From assembly GCA_028554755.1 (NCBI GenBank), contig JAPTOF010000015.1, forward strand, positions 806,001 to 870,000: a stretch of DNA of 64,000 bases. Reading direction: 5' to 3'. The position numbers were made by a program, and so were the translations under genes. Position 1 is the first letter of the stretch. Each line of letters opens with the position of its first letter. Source of the DNA: Cordia subcordata. Its lineage: Eukaryota > Streptophyta > Magnoliopsida > Boraginales > Cordiaceae. Below the pieces are notes generated by a model, which saw nothing but the letters and a program-made list of their open reading frames with translations, had not been told where the DNA came from and did not search any database. Of the stretch, positions 45,894 to 57,829 are shown one piece after another.

Positions 45894-46844
45894 GAAAAAA
45901 ATTCATGTTACCCCCTATGATATACCAATGTATCACGTTACTCCCCTGTGTTTCAAAAACTTCAGTTCACCCCTTGTGTTTTTCCAAAATTGATCATACC
46001 TTCCCCTACTGTTAGTTCAACACTAATATCGTTAAATCCAAGGTTAAAATGACAAAATTGCACATCTAATTCCTAGATGGTAAATTTCACGTTATTCCCC
46101 TGTAATATGTGAAAGTATCACGTTGTTTCCCTGTGATATGTGAAAGTATCATGTTACCTCCTGTGTTCCCAAAACTTCAAATCCCCTCTTGCGAGAGTTC
46201 CAGACATTGGGGTGGCCCATGTTTGCTTTTGCTTTCTTTCTTTTTTCTTCTTCTTTTGCTTTGTTTTGCAAATTGCCGAGAAGGTTTTTGAAGCCTTTCA
46301 TTTTCAATTGGATGGATTTTAATCGAGTATGGTGTTATGATTCAATGCAACGGACAGAGACAAAAAAACGAAATAAGGAATCTATTATTTTTTGTCCTAA
46401 TAGAAGGTAACATGCAAATAGAAATTAAAACAAGTAAAAATGTTAGACCAGCGATGTCTCTAGTGCATCTGGCTCAAATCTGAAGGAAAAATTGATGGAG
46501 GGAGGTAACATAATAAATTTTGAAAAAACACAAGGGAACGATCTAAAGTTTTGGGAATATAAGGGGGGGTAACGCGATATTTTTACATATCACAGGGGGT
46601 CAAGTGAAAATTGCCCTTTTTGTCATCCCAAGAATATTTTCATTCAAATAGAAGATAAAATGTGTAAAAATATTAGACCAGCTACATTTTTAGTGCGTGT
46701 GGCTCAAATCTAACAAAAAATTGATGGAGGACGGGAATGTGATAAATTTCAAAAAAATACGAGGTGACAATCTGAAGTTTTGGGAACACAAGGAGGTAAC
46801 ATGATACTTTCGCATATCATAGGGGGGAACGTGAAATTTACCCT
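45894..46844. mobile_element. TIR element (951 bp), TSD TAATTTTG, with internal ~230-bp duplication
   Basis: Left TTCATGTTACCCCCTATGAT and, in complement of the right end, TTCACGTTCCCCCCTATGAT. TAATTTTG flanks it at 45886-45893 and 46845-46852. The right half holds two copies of a ~230-bp block (about 46400-46620 and 46630-46850) with TTAGACCAGC and TTGATGGAGG words. No transposase. Confidence 0.7.
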
Positions 46845-46924
46845 TAATTTTGTCATAATAAAGTTAAGTTTTAATGGTTGAAGTTTTTATATCTAAAATG
46901 ATTATAGTTGAGTATATAAAAGAA

Positions 46925-47090
46925 TTTGTGGTCACCCATAACTTATATAGATATATAGACCTATATAGATATATATCATATAGATAAATATATGTATAAG
47001 ATATATTCATATAGATATAGATAATTATATCTATATGTTATATAAATTTATATAGATGTCTATATATATCTATATATCTATATATCTATA

Positions 47091-47130
<40 letters not shown>
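46925..47130. repeat. TATAGA / (TG)n / (TA)n microsatellites
   Basis: Runs of TATAGATATA, then TGTGTGTGTG and TATATATA up to 47130. A similar TATAGATA block is at 44455-44590. Confidence 0.85.
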
Positions 47131-47589
47131 GATGAACCTATCTATAACTTATATTTACAAATACTAGCTAATGTAATACTATTAGTAAATTTTATAATTA
47201 ATGAACAAACAAACCAAATATACATAAAGCATCTATTATGTATTACACATATAATTCATTTAATAATGGATAATTATATTTGTAATAATAAAGTTAAATT
47301 AGTGGTTGAAGTTTTTAATCTAAAATGGTTACAATTGAGAATATAAAAGAACTTGTGGTCTAATGGTTTAAGCTTTAAAATTAAAACAACAGTTAAAAGA
47401 TTGTGAGTTCATACCTTGTCCTTTATATAGTTTATGTTTTTAAGATTATTTGTTAAATAAATGACGAAGTGATTAGTGATTACATTTGCAATAAGCTTAA
47501 GCATTAAAGCAAGAGGTTTTCAAAACTTGTCCCTAACATATTTGATATTTTTAAGGTTATTTGGTAATAAATTAAAAATATGCTTAAAA

Positions 47590-47815
47590 AATAAGTTTCG
47601 AGGCCCACGGACCAACCCATCCCAACCCAGTTCAGCCTAGCCCATGAGCTAGCCCAGGCCCAGCCCTACTCAGCTACATATGTGCTGGACCCCTTATACG
47701 ATATGCGCCTGGGATCCTTTGATTTCTAGCCCGGCCTGGCCCCTCAACATGTGAGCTTTGCGGCCCTGGGCGGGCTAAGTCAGGCCCAGTTGCCATCTTG
47801 AACTGCTACTATTGC
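47590..47815. repeat. GC-rich AGCCCAGCC-type dispersed repeat, copy 2
   Basis: GGCCCACGG, TAGCCCAGGCCCAGCCC and CGGCCTGGCCCC words, like 41185-41345. Confidence 0.4.
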
Positions 47816-47879
47816 TTCGTAAATTATGTCATGTATCTACAAAAGCACAAAGCATGGTGTATTAGATTATTTATTTACT

Positions 47880-48290
47880 ATTCATAAGCTGTTTGTCGAG
47901 TAAAATCCACATAAATATCTATACATGAAAATAGTCACAAATGTTTGTTCAGAATAAAAAGACTATTTATTTAGTATTCATAAGTTATTTGTCCAGTAAA
48001 ATCCACAGATCATCACAATATCTGTCGACAAGTATAAAATTGACAAATATTTATACATGAAAACAGTCACAAATGTTTGTTCAGAATAAAAGACTATTTG
48101 TTCAGTATTCATAAGTTGTTTATTCAATAAAATCCACGGATCATCATAATATCTATTAACAAGTGTAAAATTAACAAACATTTATACATGAAAATATATA
48201 CAAATGTTTGTTCAGAATAAAAAGATTATTTATTCAGTATTCATAAGTTGTTTGTTTAATAAAATTCACAGATCATCTTTGTTTAGTACT
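47880..48290. repeat. ~132-bp minisatellite, about three copies
   Basis: Units share TTCATAAGTTGTTTG, AAAATCCACAGATCATCA, TATACATGAAAA and TGTTTGTTCAGAATAAAAAG; GAATAAAA recurs near 47952, 48084 and 48214. Frames across it are repeat-derived, not genes. Confidence 0.85.
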
Positions 48291-48329
48291 GATAAACTGT
48301 TTGTTCAGTACATTCACGGCCGCAGGTGC

Positions 48330-48985
48330 ACGTTGCGCTGTGCACTTGCAAGTTCACAATATAAGTTCCCCTATTACTTCTTCTAATTATTAATGTTTTC
48401 TTGAATTACAATTAAGACAAAAAACAAAAAATAGACTTAAAAATTTCAATTTAATTAAAATAAAATAATAAAAATTAATAAAATGTAATAACAAATAATA
48501 AAATCAATTTAATAAGAAATAATTAATAATTTTAATAATAAGTAAAATTAATATAAATTGTTCAAACGAGTTAAAATATAATCAAAATAAAAAAACTATT
48601 ATACAGAGCAAATAATAGTTTACTATTAAAAGTGTCAAAATACCTCTTTTAGTAATTTAGACAAGTAGCCATTATTTTTAAATAATAAACCAAACATCAT
48701 CTCGTTTAATAAAAGTCTATTTCATATAAAAGCAACCAGAGATATTTCCATTTTTACCAAAAGTTCTTTTAACTGAAAGTTTGTTTCTAAAATGTATTTC
48801 TACAAAACAGTGTTCTCAAACTGAAAGCCGAACTAGCTCTAACATTCTTGCTATGTACTACTACTAATAATAACAACAATAATAATTATAGTTTTCTTAA
48901 TAATAATGATCTAAAAAGAATAAATAATATTAATTCGCAATTAATTTAATTTTTTAATTTTAAATATATAAAAAATTTAGATTAA
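48330..48985. other. AT-rich intergenic, nothing recognised
   Basis: Runs of AATAAT/TTAATA. No gene or structured element seen. Confidence 0.4.
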
Positions 48986-48989
48986 GCAA

Positions 48990-49312
48990 AAGAAAAAATA
49001 TTGATTAATTTATATTCTCATAGTCAACAAAAAAGATTTTCAAATTTTTTATGTGTATATGTACGTAATAGCTTAGAATTTTTAAGTTTATGTGCGTGTA
49101 TGCCATTAGGATTTAGATTGCCATGTAGAAAAATTCACATAAAATGAAAAATAAAATAAAATGCCACATAAGTGAAAATTAATACCGTTACTTAATGTTG
49201 TATAAAATCTCACTTTTTTATAAGTTTAAGTCTTTCTAATAAAACTTTTAAAGTTTTGGCCTTAATTTCATATTTTACAAAATTCAAGCATTAAAAATTC
49301 CCCCCCCCCCCC
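48990..49312. mobile_element. Half copy of the 44594-type foldback element
   Basis: It resembles the right arm of 44594-45572 in the same orientation: TATGTGCGTGTATGCCAT, AAAATGCCACATAAG, TTAATACCGTTA, TTATAAGTTTAAG and TTTCATATTTTACAAAATTCAAG. The matching left arm is absent. It ends in a C13 tract; a C10 tract follows at 49352-49361. Confidence 0.55.
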
Positions 49313-49718
49313 AAAACTTAAAAATAATTGTGATTTCAAAACTACTTTTCACCCCCCCCCCAAAAAAAAACAATTGTGATTTCAAATCTTATTATATTGT
49401 TTTTTAATATAAACTCGAAGACAAATTAGCATCCCTCTTTTCTTATTAATGTTGAGTTCCAAATCCTGTTTATGTTTGCAAGCAATATTCGATTAAAAAA
49501 ATAATAAAACTTACAATTACAACAAGGTTCAAACTTATGTGCATAAAATAAGATCCAGTGCACCAATGAGCCAATTTAACAATTGTTATCAAATTAACTG
49601 CGGTTTAACTATGTCAAAAACCTTTTAGCTCACAAAAGAAAAGAAATCTCACCAAAACAAGAAACAAAAGCAAAAAAAAAAAAAGAAAAAAAAAAATTGA
49701 AAACCACCATAGCTCCAC

Positions 49719-50281
49719 TAGAGATGGCAAAGGGACGAGTACCCTATCCACTAAAAAATCCTAAACCCACTACCAAGATAGCATTTCGATTCCCATTTTC
49801 ATCCCAAACCTGAATAAAAATTAAATGAGAATCCCAGTTTTAGAACATCTCAAACTCACGGGTACCCAGAATGTCCCAAACCCAATAAAAAAAAATAAAA
49901 ATTTCAACAGAAAACGTCCTGAACCCGAATTTGAGATATATTCTCAACTCCTGAAATCCGAATTAGATCACTAAGTATTTAAAAACTAACCATTTAAATA
50001 AATTTCCCATTTTTGCTCCAAAAAAATTAAATAATATCCCTAAAATATATTAAAATGATAAAGTTTTAAAAAATAAAAGGTTAAAAAATAAAGTTTTAAA
50101 AAATAAGAATCCATGGGTTCAGGAATGCGGTTACCCATGGGGTCATTCCCAGTTCCATCCCAAACCTTAACGAGCATTTTTAATCATTCCGAATTCGTTC
50201 CAACTTATGGATTCTTATCGGATTTTAATTGAATCAGTCAATGCTGATTATCCTAATTCACTCACCCTATTGTTGTCCCTA
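49719..50281. mobile_element. hAT-like non-autonomous element (563 bp)
   Basis: The left end TAGAGATGGCAAAGGG pairs with the right-end complement TAGGGACAACAATAGGG. Flanks AGCTCCAC (49711-49718) and AGCTTCGC (50282-50289) suggest an 8-bp TSD with two mismatches. TAGAGATGGCAA ends are common in plant hAT elements. The interior has ACCCATGGG-type words and AAAAAATAAA repeats. Confidence 0.6.
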
Positions 50282-50384
50282 AGCTTCGCCTCTAATGCCA
50301 TGGCTGAAGCTTTGCTTTGGTGATCTAAATATACATTATGTTTAAAACACACCAAAAAAAAAAAAAAGAGAAAAAAATCCAACC

Positions 50385-50655
50385 ACCATCTTCCCCACCA
50401 CCACCACATGCCATAGCCACTATCTCCACCACCACCACCACCACCACAAAGTACACCATCGCAGCCATGGACTTCATCATCAACACTCATCCTAACTATC
50501 ATCTACTACCACCACACACACACACACATAAAAAAAACAAACACACAGTATGCGCACATACACACCACGCACAGAGTAGATACGCCACGTACACACGTCT
50601 CTGGCGCACATACACACCACGCACAGAGTAGATACGCCACATACATACACGTCCC
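50385..50655. repeat. (CCA)n, (AC)n and a 52-bp tandem repeat
   Basis: CCACCACCA runs at 50385-50450 and ACACACAC at about 50512-50528. A unit starting GCGCACATACACACCACGCA is repeated at 50552 and 50604. Confidence 0.85.
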
Positions 50656-50735
50656 TTGCATACATACTGGGGAAAAAGAAGTGGTCCTTAATTTTTTTGG
50701 TTAGGGAAGGAAGCTGAAGAGTAATAAGAGGATTG

Positions 50736-51026
50736 TGTTGTAAAATAACTATAAAGAGAAGTATGTAGAGATAGAAAATTGAATTATATTGAATTCTCTT
50801 TGAATCCCTTTTACTACCTGTACCAATTTGCTTCACCCGACCTCTCTATTTAGAGGAAAAATTGAGACATAGCAATAAATATAAGTTGACAAATATAACT
50901 TCATTTTCAAAGTTGCATCCTATTTTATCAAATGGGCCATGGCTTTGTCAGAAGCAATCTTGAGCATGCATTTGTTTTCAACATTTGCATGCTATATTTG
51001 ACTTTATGAATGGCCATTTCACAACA
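50736..51026 (-). repeat. 3' LTR of copia D
   Basis: 291 bp. By eye about 14 differences from the other LTR. Confidence 0.92.
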
Positions 51027-51139
51027 CTCCCCCTTGGACATTCATCATAAGAATATTCTTGTTATACGCTTCATTTTACCTCATTAAAAACCTTGCCAAG
51101 AAAACCCAGTGGGACAAAACGTAGGCTAAGGGAGTATAG

Positions 51140-54100
51140 CGCGTATAATTCTCCCCCTCATGAAGGCAATTAGGAGCAATCTCTGAGTCGTAGCATGCCG
51201 ATCTTGTGTACCAACTTCTCCAATGATGTTGCAGGTAATGCCTTTGTAAACAAGTCTGCTAAATTCTTACTTGAGCAAATTTGACAAACATCAATCTCTC
51301 CTTTCTTTTGGAATTCATGTGTAAAGAAGAATTTTGGTGAGATATGCTTGGTTCTGTCACCTTTGATGTAGCCTCTTTTAACTTGAGCAATGCATGCAGT
51401 ATTATCTTCATATAATATAGTAGGTCCTCCTTTCTTAGCTGAAATGTTGCATTCTCCTTCAATATGTTGAGTTAAAGACCTTAACCATACACATTCTCGG
51501 CTCGCTTCATGTAGTGCAAGTATTTCAGCATGATTTGAGAAAGTAGCAGCAATAGTTTATTTTGTTGAGCACTAGGAAATACTAGTACCACCATATGTAA
51601 AGAGATATCCAGTTTGGGATCATCCTTTACGCGGGTTAGATAAATACCCAGCATCTGCATACCCTATTAATGCAGGATGTGTATGCTTTGAATACAATAA
51701 GCCCATATCAATTGTTCCACGAAGATAACGACATACATGTTTAATACCAGCCCAATATCTTCGTGTTGGTGCAGTACTAAATCTTGCTAATAAATTTACA
51801 GAAAATGCAATATCTAGACGTGTATTGTTAGCAAGATACATCAATGCGCCAATTGCACTAAGATACGGCACTTCAGGGCTAAGTACTTCTTCGTTATCTT
51901 CTCGAGGATGAAAAGGGTCCTTTGTTATATCAAGGGATCGAACAACCATCAGGGTATTCAATGGATAAGATTTGTCCATATTAAATCTCTTCAAAAATTT
52001 TTCAGTATAAGTCTTTTGGTGGACTAAAATTCCACTTGACAAATGCTCAATCTGTAAGCCGAGACAAAATTTAGTTTTGCCTAGATCTTTCATCTCAAAT
52101 TCTTTACATAAATATGCAACTGCTGCTTTAAGCTCTTCAATAGTCCCTATGATGTTTAAATCATCAACATATACAACAATAATAACAAACCCATCTTTTG
52201 ATTTCTTGAGAAAAACAAATGGGCTTATGGGACTATTAACATATCCTTCCTTAGAAGGTACGTACTCAGACGATTGTACCACATTCGTCCAGATTGTTTT
52301 AATCCATACAAAGATCTTTGCAATTTAATGGAATACATTTCCTGAGATTTTGACTTATATGCTTCAGGCATATTCAATCCTTTCAGGACTTTCATATAAA
52401 TATCACTATCAAGTAACTTATATAAATATGCTGTCACTACATCCATAAGATGCATATGAAGTCCTTCACAAATTGTTAGGCTGATTAAATATCTCAATGT
52501 AATTGCGTCCGCCACATGAGAGTATGTCTCCTCATAATCAATTCCAGGCCTTTGTGAAAAAACCTTGTGCTACAAGTTGTGCTTTATATCTCACAATTTC
52601 ATTGTTTTCAGTTCGTTTTTGCACGAATACACATTTGTAGCCTACAGGCCTTACATTTTAAGGTGCGTGGACGATAGGTCCAAAAACTTTACGCTTTACA
52701 AGAGAATTTAATTCAGCCTACATTGCGTCTTTCCATTTAGGCCAATCATTTCTATGTCGACATTCTTGGACGGACTTTAGTTCATAATCCTCGCTTTCTA
52801 TCATCAATTCAGTGGCTATTGCATAGGAAAAATTTTCATCAACAACAATTTCGTTTCGGCTCCATCTTTTTCCTGTAGAGATATAATTAATTGAGATCTC
52901 TTCATTTTTAATATTGTCGCTATTTTTCTCACACTCAGGTACCTGATTCTCTACTAGTGTTGCCTTTCCAGCAGTTTTTGCGACATCTACAGGATCATTA
53001 AGAACCTCGAAAATGCCAACTTTCTTATTCAGCTCCCTCCTTTTTCGAGGATTTTTATCTTTGGAACCAATTGGTCTACCACGTTTTTGACGTGCTATAG
53101 ACTTGTTTGCTAGAGTATTAGATTGTTTTTTCGAAATATCAATTCTAGCGGGAGCATTTCGAGCTGGAACATGTGACTTAGTCACTCTTTTTGTATCAAT
53201 GAATGCATCAGACAATTGATGAGCAATCTTTTGAAGATGAATAATTTTCTGAACTTCTTGTTCAGATAAATTTGTGCGAGGATCAAAATGAGCCATAGAT
53301 GATGCATTCCATGTAATTTCTTGCTTTTCCAGCTTTTGTTTTTCTCCCCCTAATACTGGGAATACTGTTTCGTCAAACTGGCAATCAGCAAAACGTGCTG
53401 TAAAAAGATCTCCAGTTAAGGGTTCAAGATATTTAATGATTGATGGAGATTCAAAACCAACATATATTCTCAGTCTTCTTTGTGGTCCCATTTTTGTGCG
53501 TTGTAGTGGAGCAATTGGAACATATACTGCACAACCAAATATTTTTAAATAGGCTATATTTGGTTCTTGACCAGAGACCAATTGTAAAGGGGAATATCTA
53601 TAGTAAGCAGTTGGTCTTATTCGAACCAGTGCCGCAGCATGCAATATGGCATGTCCCCAAATAGAACTAGACAGCTTAGTTCTCATAAGTAGTGGTCTAG
53701 CGATTAGTTGTAGACGTTTAATGAAAGATTCTGGTAAACCATTTTGAGTATGTGTATGAGCTACAGGATGCTCAACTATAATCCCAATTGATGTCCAATA
53801 ATCATTAAAAGATTGGGATGTAAATTCTCCTACATTATCAAGACGAATTTTCTTAATCGTATAATCCGGAAATTGTGCACATAGGTGGATTATTTTTGCA
53901 AGGAGTCTTGCAAATGCCACATTTCGAGTAGATAATAAGGAGACATGTGACCAACATGTGGAGACATCTATTAATACCATAAAATATCGAAATGGTCCAC
54001 ATACTAAAAAAATAGGCCCACATATGTCCCCTTGAATTTGTTCGAAAAATGCAGGGTTTTCAGCATCAATTTTAGTTGGGAATGGCCTTATAATTAATTT

Positions 54101-54691
54101 TCCTTGGGCACAAGCAGCACATGACAATTAACTTGATGAGAGTACTTTTTTACTCTTTAATGAGTGCCCATGTGAATTTTAAATAATTCGTCTCATCATT
54201 ATTGCGCTTGGATGTCCAAGGCAATTATGCCAAAGAGTAAAATTCTTTGGATCAATTATCTTCTAGTTTATCATATCATGTGATTCCACAGGATTTATAT
54301 AAATACAATATAATCTAGAAGATAATGCTGACAATTTTTCTAATATATGCTTTCTGCCAGATATAAGCGATGTGATATATAGATATTCTTTATTGCCTTC
54401 TTTCATAGTTTCAATATGATAACCATTTTCTCGTATATCTCTAAAACTAAGTAGATTCCGTTGTGATCTACTAGAATATAAGGTATTGCTTATTATCATT
54501 TTTGTTCCTCCAGGAAACAGAACACAAGCTCTATCAGATCCTCCAATTAGCTTTGCAGAACCAGTTATTATGTTGATATTTGCATCAACTAATTTTAATT
54601 GGGAGAAATACTCCTTATTCTTGAGAATAGTATGTGTTGTAACACTATCAGCCAAACATATTTCTCCATCATTAATATGATGCAAATCCAT
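51140..54691 (-). pseudogene. Pol region of copia D: protease remnant, integrase, RT, RNase H
   Basis: The protease-type block (54263-54691) has CLADSVTTHTIL, where the catalytic D-S-G reads D-S-V. Integrase (52718-54127, 469 codons in one frame) has GDICGPI, RLDNVGEFTS and GLPESFIKRLQ, so the D, D and E positions are present. It is followed by a basic RGRPIGSKDKNPRKRRE linker and the start of RT. RT (52225-52515, 51620-52282) has YGLKQSGRMWYNRL and catalytic YVDD. RNase H (51140-51620) has GYADAGYLSNP, then DNTACI and KHISPKFFF. A few stops and frameshifts break it. Gag is absent. Confidence 0.88.
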
Positions 54692-54699
54692 AGTTCTTC

Positions 54700-55476
54700 A
54701 CAATAGTAATAAAGAAAATACAAATATTAGCAAAGCTACAACATTCATTTTATAAAAGATAGATATCACATTCAAGCTAAAATTAAGCATTAAAGTGACA
54801 AAAAATTTGACATAATGGAAATGTTCTACTTTTACATAAAGATTAATTTGGATGGACATTTCCATCATCGATTAATTTTTCAATATTTTCAATAGCATCT
54901 TTTAAAAAAAAACAAATTAGTAAGAGAAATAATAATATATTTCCTGACGTACCTTGTTGACTAGTAAATATAAATATATAGAAAGAAATTAAAATATTAT
55001 AAATATGGCATATGAGACTTATAAGCATGACATAATATAAAGATATTAATTTCAAATATAAATAACATGTTAGTGTAATTATTATAATTAGTCATTATAT
55101 AATTATATTAGTGTTTATGTCCTTAGAAGTCATTATTTTTTTTTTAATTAAGTCATCATAATCACATGTCCAAAAGTAAAGGTGATCAAGTCCTCAAAAG
55201 TTGCGGTAAGTAGGTCTTTCGAAAAATTACGGTATTTGTTATTATTTTATTGAAGAGAAAATATTGCAATAATATATTCTAAAAGAAATAACATAATAGA
55301 AATTTTATTTATAGAATAAATACAATGTAAAACAAATAGGATAGTAAAAGCTGTATGCTATAGATACGATGTAATGCCAAAAATAAAATAAGAACCGTTA
55401 TCGAAATTTTTGTAGGATTGTGGTTCTTTTAATAATTTGCAGAACTCCTCGTTGGCGGAAAGTCGTGCTAATAACG
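54700..55476. other. Copia D leader where gag is missing
   Basis: AT-rich, no gag-like reading on either strand. Probably an internal deletion plus decay. Confidence 0.5.
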
Positions 55477-55767
55477 TGCTGTAAAATAACTATAAAGAGA
55501 AGTATGTAGAGATAGAAAATTGAATTATATTGAATTCTCTTTGAATCCCTTTTACTACCTCTACCAATTTGCTTCACCCGACCTCTCTATTTATAGGAAA
55601 AATTGAGACAAAGCAATAAATGTAAGTTGACAAAGATAACTTCATTTTCAAAGTTGCATCCTACTTTATCAAATGGTGCATGGCTTTGTCAGAAGCAATC
55701 TTGAGCATGCATTTGTTTTCAATATTTGCATGCTATATTTGATTTTATGAACGGACATTTCATAACA
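55477..55767 (-). repeat. 5' LTR of copia D
   Basis: 291 bp, preceded on the + strand by the primer-site-like motif. Equal length to the partner LTR means no indels since insertion. Confidence 0.92.
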
Positions 55768-55772
55768 GATTG

Positions 55773-56715
55773 GAAAATTTTCATCGTATTATTTTTTTTC
55801 ATTTGGAAGAAGAGAAAGTACATATGAGAGAGATGACTCATGGAAAATCGGGGAAAATGATGAAAAGGTTAATGATACAATTTGTATCTAAAGGGTATAC
55901 TCAGAAGTTAGACTTATTCTCAAAGAAAACTATTAAATTAAATAAGAGATGGCCAGCCGCTGATCTTGGCACCTGAGATCTAATGGCTACGAGAGCTTAG
56001 GTGGTTTTTGGGAGGTGAGAGGATTAAAGACCAACCCACGAAAGAAAGGCGAAAGAATAGTTTCCATGGCAAGAAATTGGGGCTTCTCTCTCAAATATGT
56101 TTTAAAAAAGTAAATAAGAACGTAAATTAGATAGCAAATTTTGGTCTCACATTTCCTGTTAGAGTACACAAGATCAAGGACCTCGGATCTTATTAAACCT
56201 TTCCTCGGGAAAGATATGATAGAAATTTTCTTTCGTCGACTTATTTCTATATAATGCTATATTAGTCTCCTTATTTATTAAAAAAAAAAGAATAGTCTCC
56301 ATTATACTTTTACTCTTCTTTTTGAGGTGCCATATCCTATATATCAAATTGAATTGTTGGTTTGAAATTTCTTTTCGTCATGGAGGGACAAGAAAAAGAA
56401 AGTCGTTTTTTGTTCAAACAAGTGAAAATTTAGGTTGAACAGGTTTCCTAAAGTTGCGCGCGACCATTTCCAGAAATGTCCTTTTTTCTGCCCTGCAATG
56501 GTGTTATAAATGATAACGAGTCTTCTTCTACTTTCACTTTAATGGTTCAATTTTTAATCAGCATTTAGTATTTTAATTGATTCAAAATATTACCTTATTT
56601 AATTTTTTTATGTGGTAAAATAGTTTCTTACGTGGTATTTGTATATGAAATTATGTTTAAATTAGTGTTTTTGAAATCTTAAAACTTTTAACTTTTCATA
56701 AAAGTTTTTGGTATT
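55773..56715. other. AT-rich intergenic, nothing recognised
   Basis: Short open frames have no recognisable domain. Confidence 0.4.
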
Positions 56716-56719
56716 TCAA

Positions 56720-57825
56720 TTTTTTTAATAATCCTACCATTTCTCTATGTTTTGAAAATTTTCGTTACACTTTAATCTCTCACTATTTTTGTCTTTTCTT
56801 TTACAAATAAAAAAATAATTAACTTGAAGTTCTATCCACATAAAAAAATATTTAAAAACTATAAGTTTTATTAGTCAATTAATTATTTTACTTTGACAAA
56901 ATAAATTTTAAATCCATTATAGATTTTTTTTAATTATTGATAGAAATGCTTTATCAAAAAATTAATTTCATTATGTTTTAATATTCAAATACTATTACAA
57001 CAAATATATATATATATATATATATAACAATAAGATAAATTATCTTATTCCAATAATAGTAAAAATAATTACAATTATTATAAAAATAATAACGTGATAT
57101 CAATATCCTTTTTTGTATTTTGATTTCATCAGCTAAACCAACAGTTAATTTTTATCAAACATATTTTGTGCACTCAACCAGCTAAACCTTTATGCACTAA
57201 AAGCTATTAATTACTCCAATAGTTAGTTGGGTTGAACAGACTCTAACGGCTTGATTTTCTTTTTGACAATCCTACCTTCTCTTTACTATTTTTTGGCAAT
57301 TCTATCCACTATGCAAACTCTCTTTACATTTTCACATTTTCTTTCACAAATATATATTTATTACAAAAGTCAATTCAAATTCTATTCATATCAAAATACA
57401 TTGAAAAAATTATAAGTCTCATTCGTTCATTTGTTACTTTTCTTTGACAAAATATATTTTCCATCAATTAAAATATTTCTATAATAAAAAAATTAATAAT
57501 ACTAATTAATCAAAATAGTATTTTATTATGCTTTAACAATGAAATATTATTATAAGAAACATATAGCTAATTATAAAATAAATTATCTTATTTCAATAAT
57601 AGTAATACTAATTATATTTATCATAATCATAATAATGTAATACCAATATCTTTTTACATTATTGCATTCATTATCTAATCCAATAAATAATTTTATCGAA
57701 CACATTTTATTTAATCAGCTATGTCTTAACAACTAAAACACAACCGTTACCACTATCAGCTATTCAAGCAACTATTAGTTACTTTAATTTTGTTGAACAT
57801 ACCAAACAACACCTTATAACACAGC
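56720..57825. repeat. Old tandem duplication, ~540-bp unit
   Basis: AATCCTACC near 56730 and 57268, ACTTTGACAAAATA near 56893 and CTTTGACAAAATATA near 57436, and AAATTATCTTATT near 57037 and 57580 give a steady offset of about 540 bp. Both copies end in words like GTTGAACA. Copies are strongly diverged. Confidence 0.7.
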
Positions 57826-57829
57826 TTTA

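Larger units (their letters stand above)
45784..47360. repeat. Tandem duplication, first copy disrupted by a TIR element
   Basis: 45784-45893 plus 46845-46940 matches 47131-47360: GTAAATTTTATAATTAATGA, CATTACACATATAATTCATT and GGTTGAAGTTTTTA occur in the same order in both. The first copy is split by the element at 45894-46844. Confidence 0.75.
50736..55767 (-). mobile_element. Ty1/copia element D, gag-less
   Basis: Direct repeats 50736-51026 and 55477-55767 (291 bp each) start TGTTGTAAAAT/TGCTGTAAAAT and end CAACA/TAACA, flanked by a perfect GATTG TSD (50731-50735 and 55768-55772). On the minus strand CGTTATTAGCACGACTTTCC follows the 5' LTR, and CCAAGGGGGAG (PPT) precedes the 3' LTR. Pol domains read on the minus strand. 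The 780 bp where gag should start carry no gag reading. Confidence 0.92.

Noticed and set aside
41185..47815. The two GC-rich AGCCCAGCC blocks as inverted ends of one 6.6-kb element
   Set aside because: They share words but I could not align them as a clean inverted pair, and no TSD is visible.
50338..50836. His/Thr/Pro-rich and Cys/Val-rich frames on both strands
   Set aside because: Products of the CCA, AC and 52-bp repeats and of the adjoining LTR; no conserved domain.
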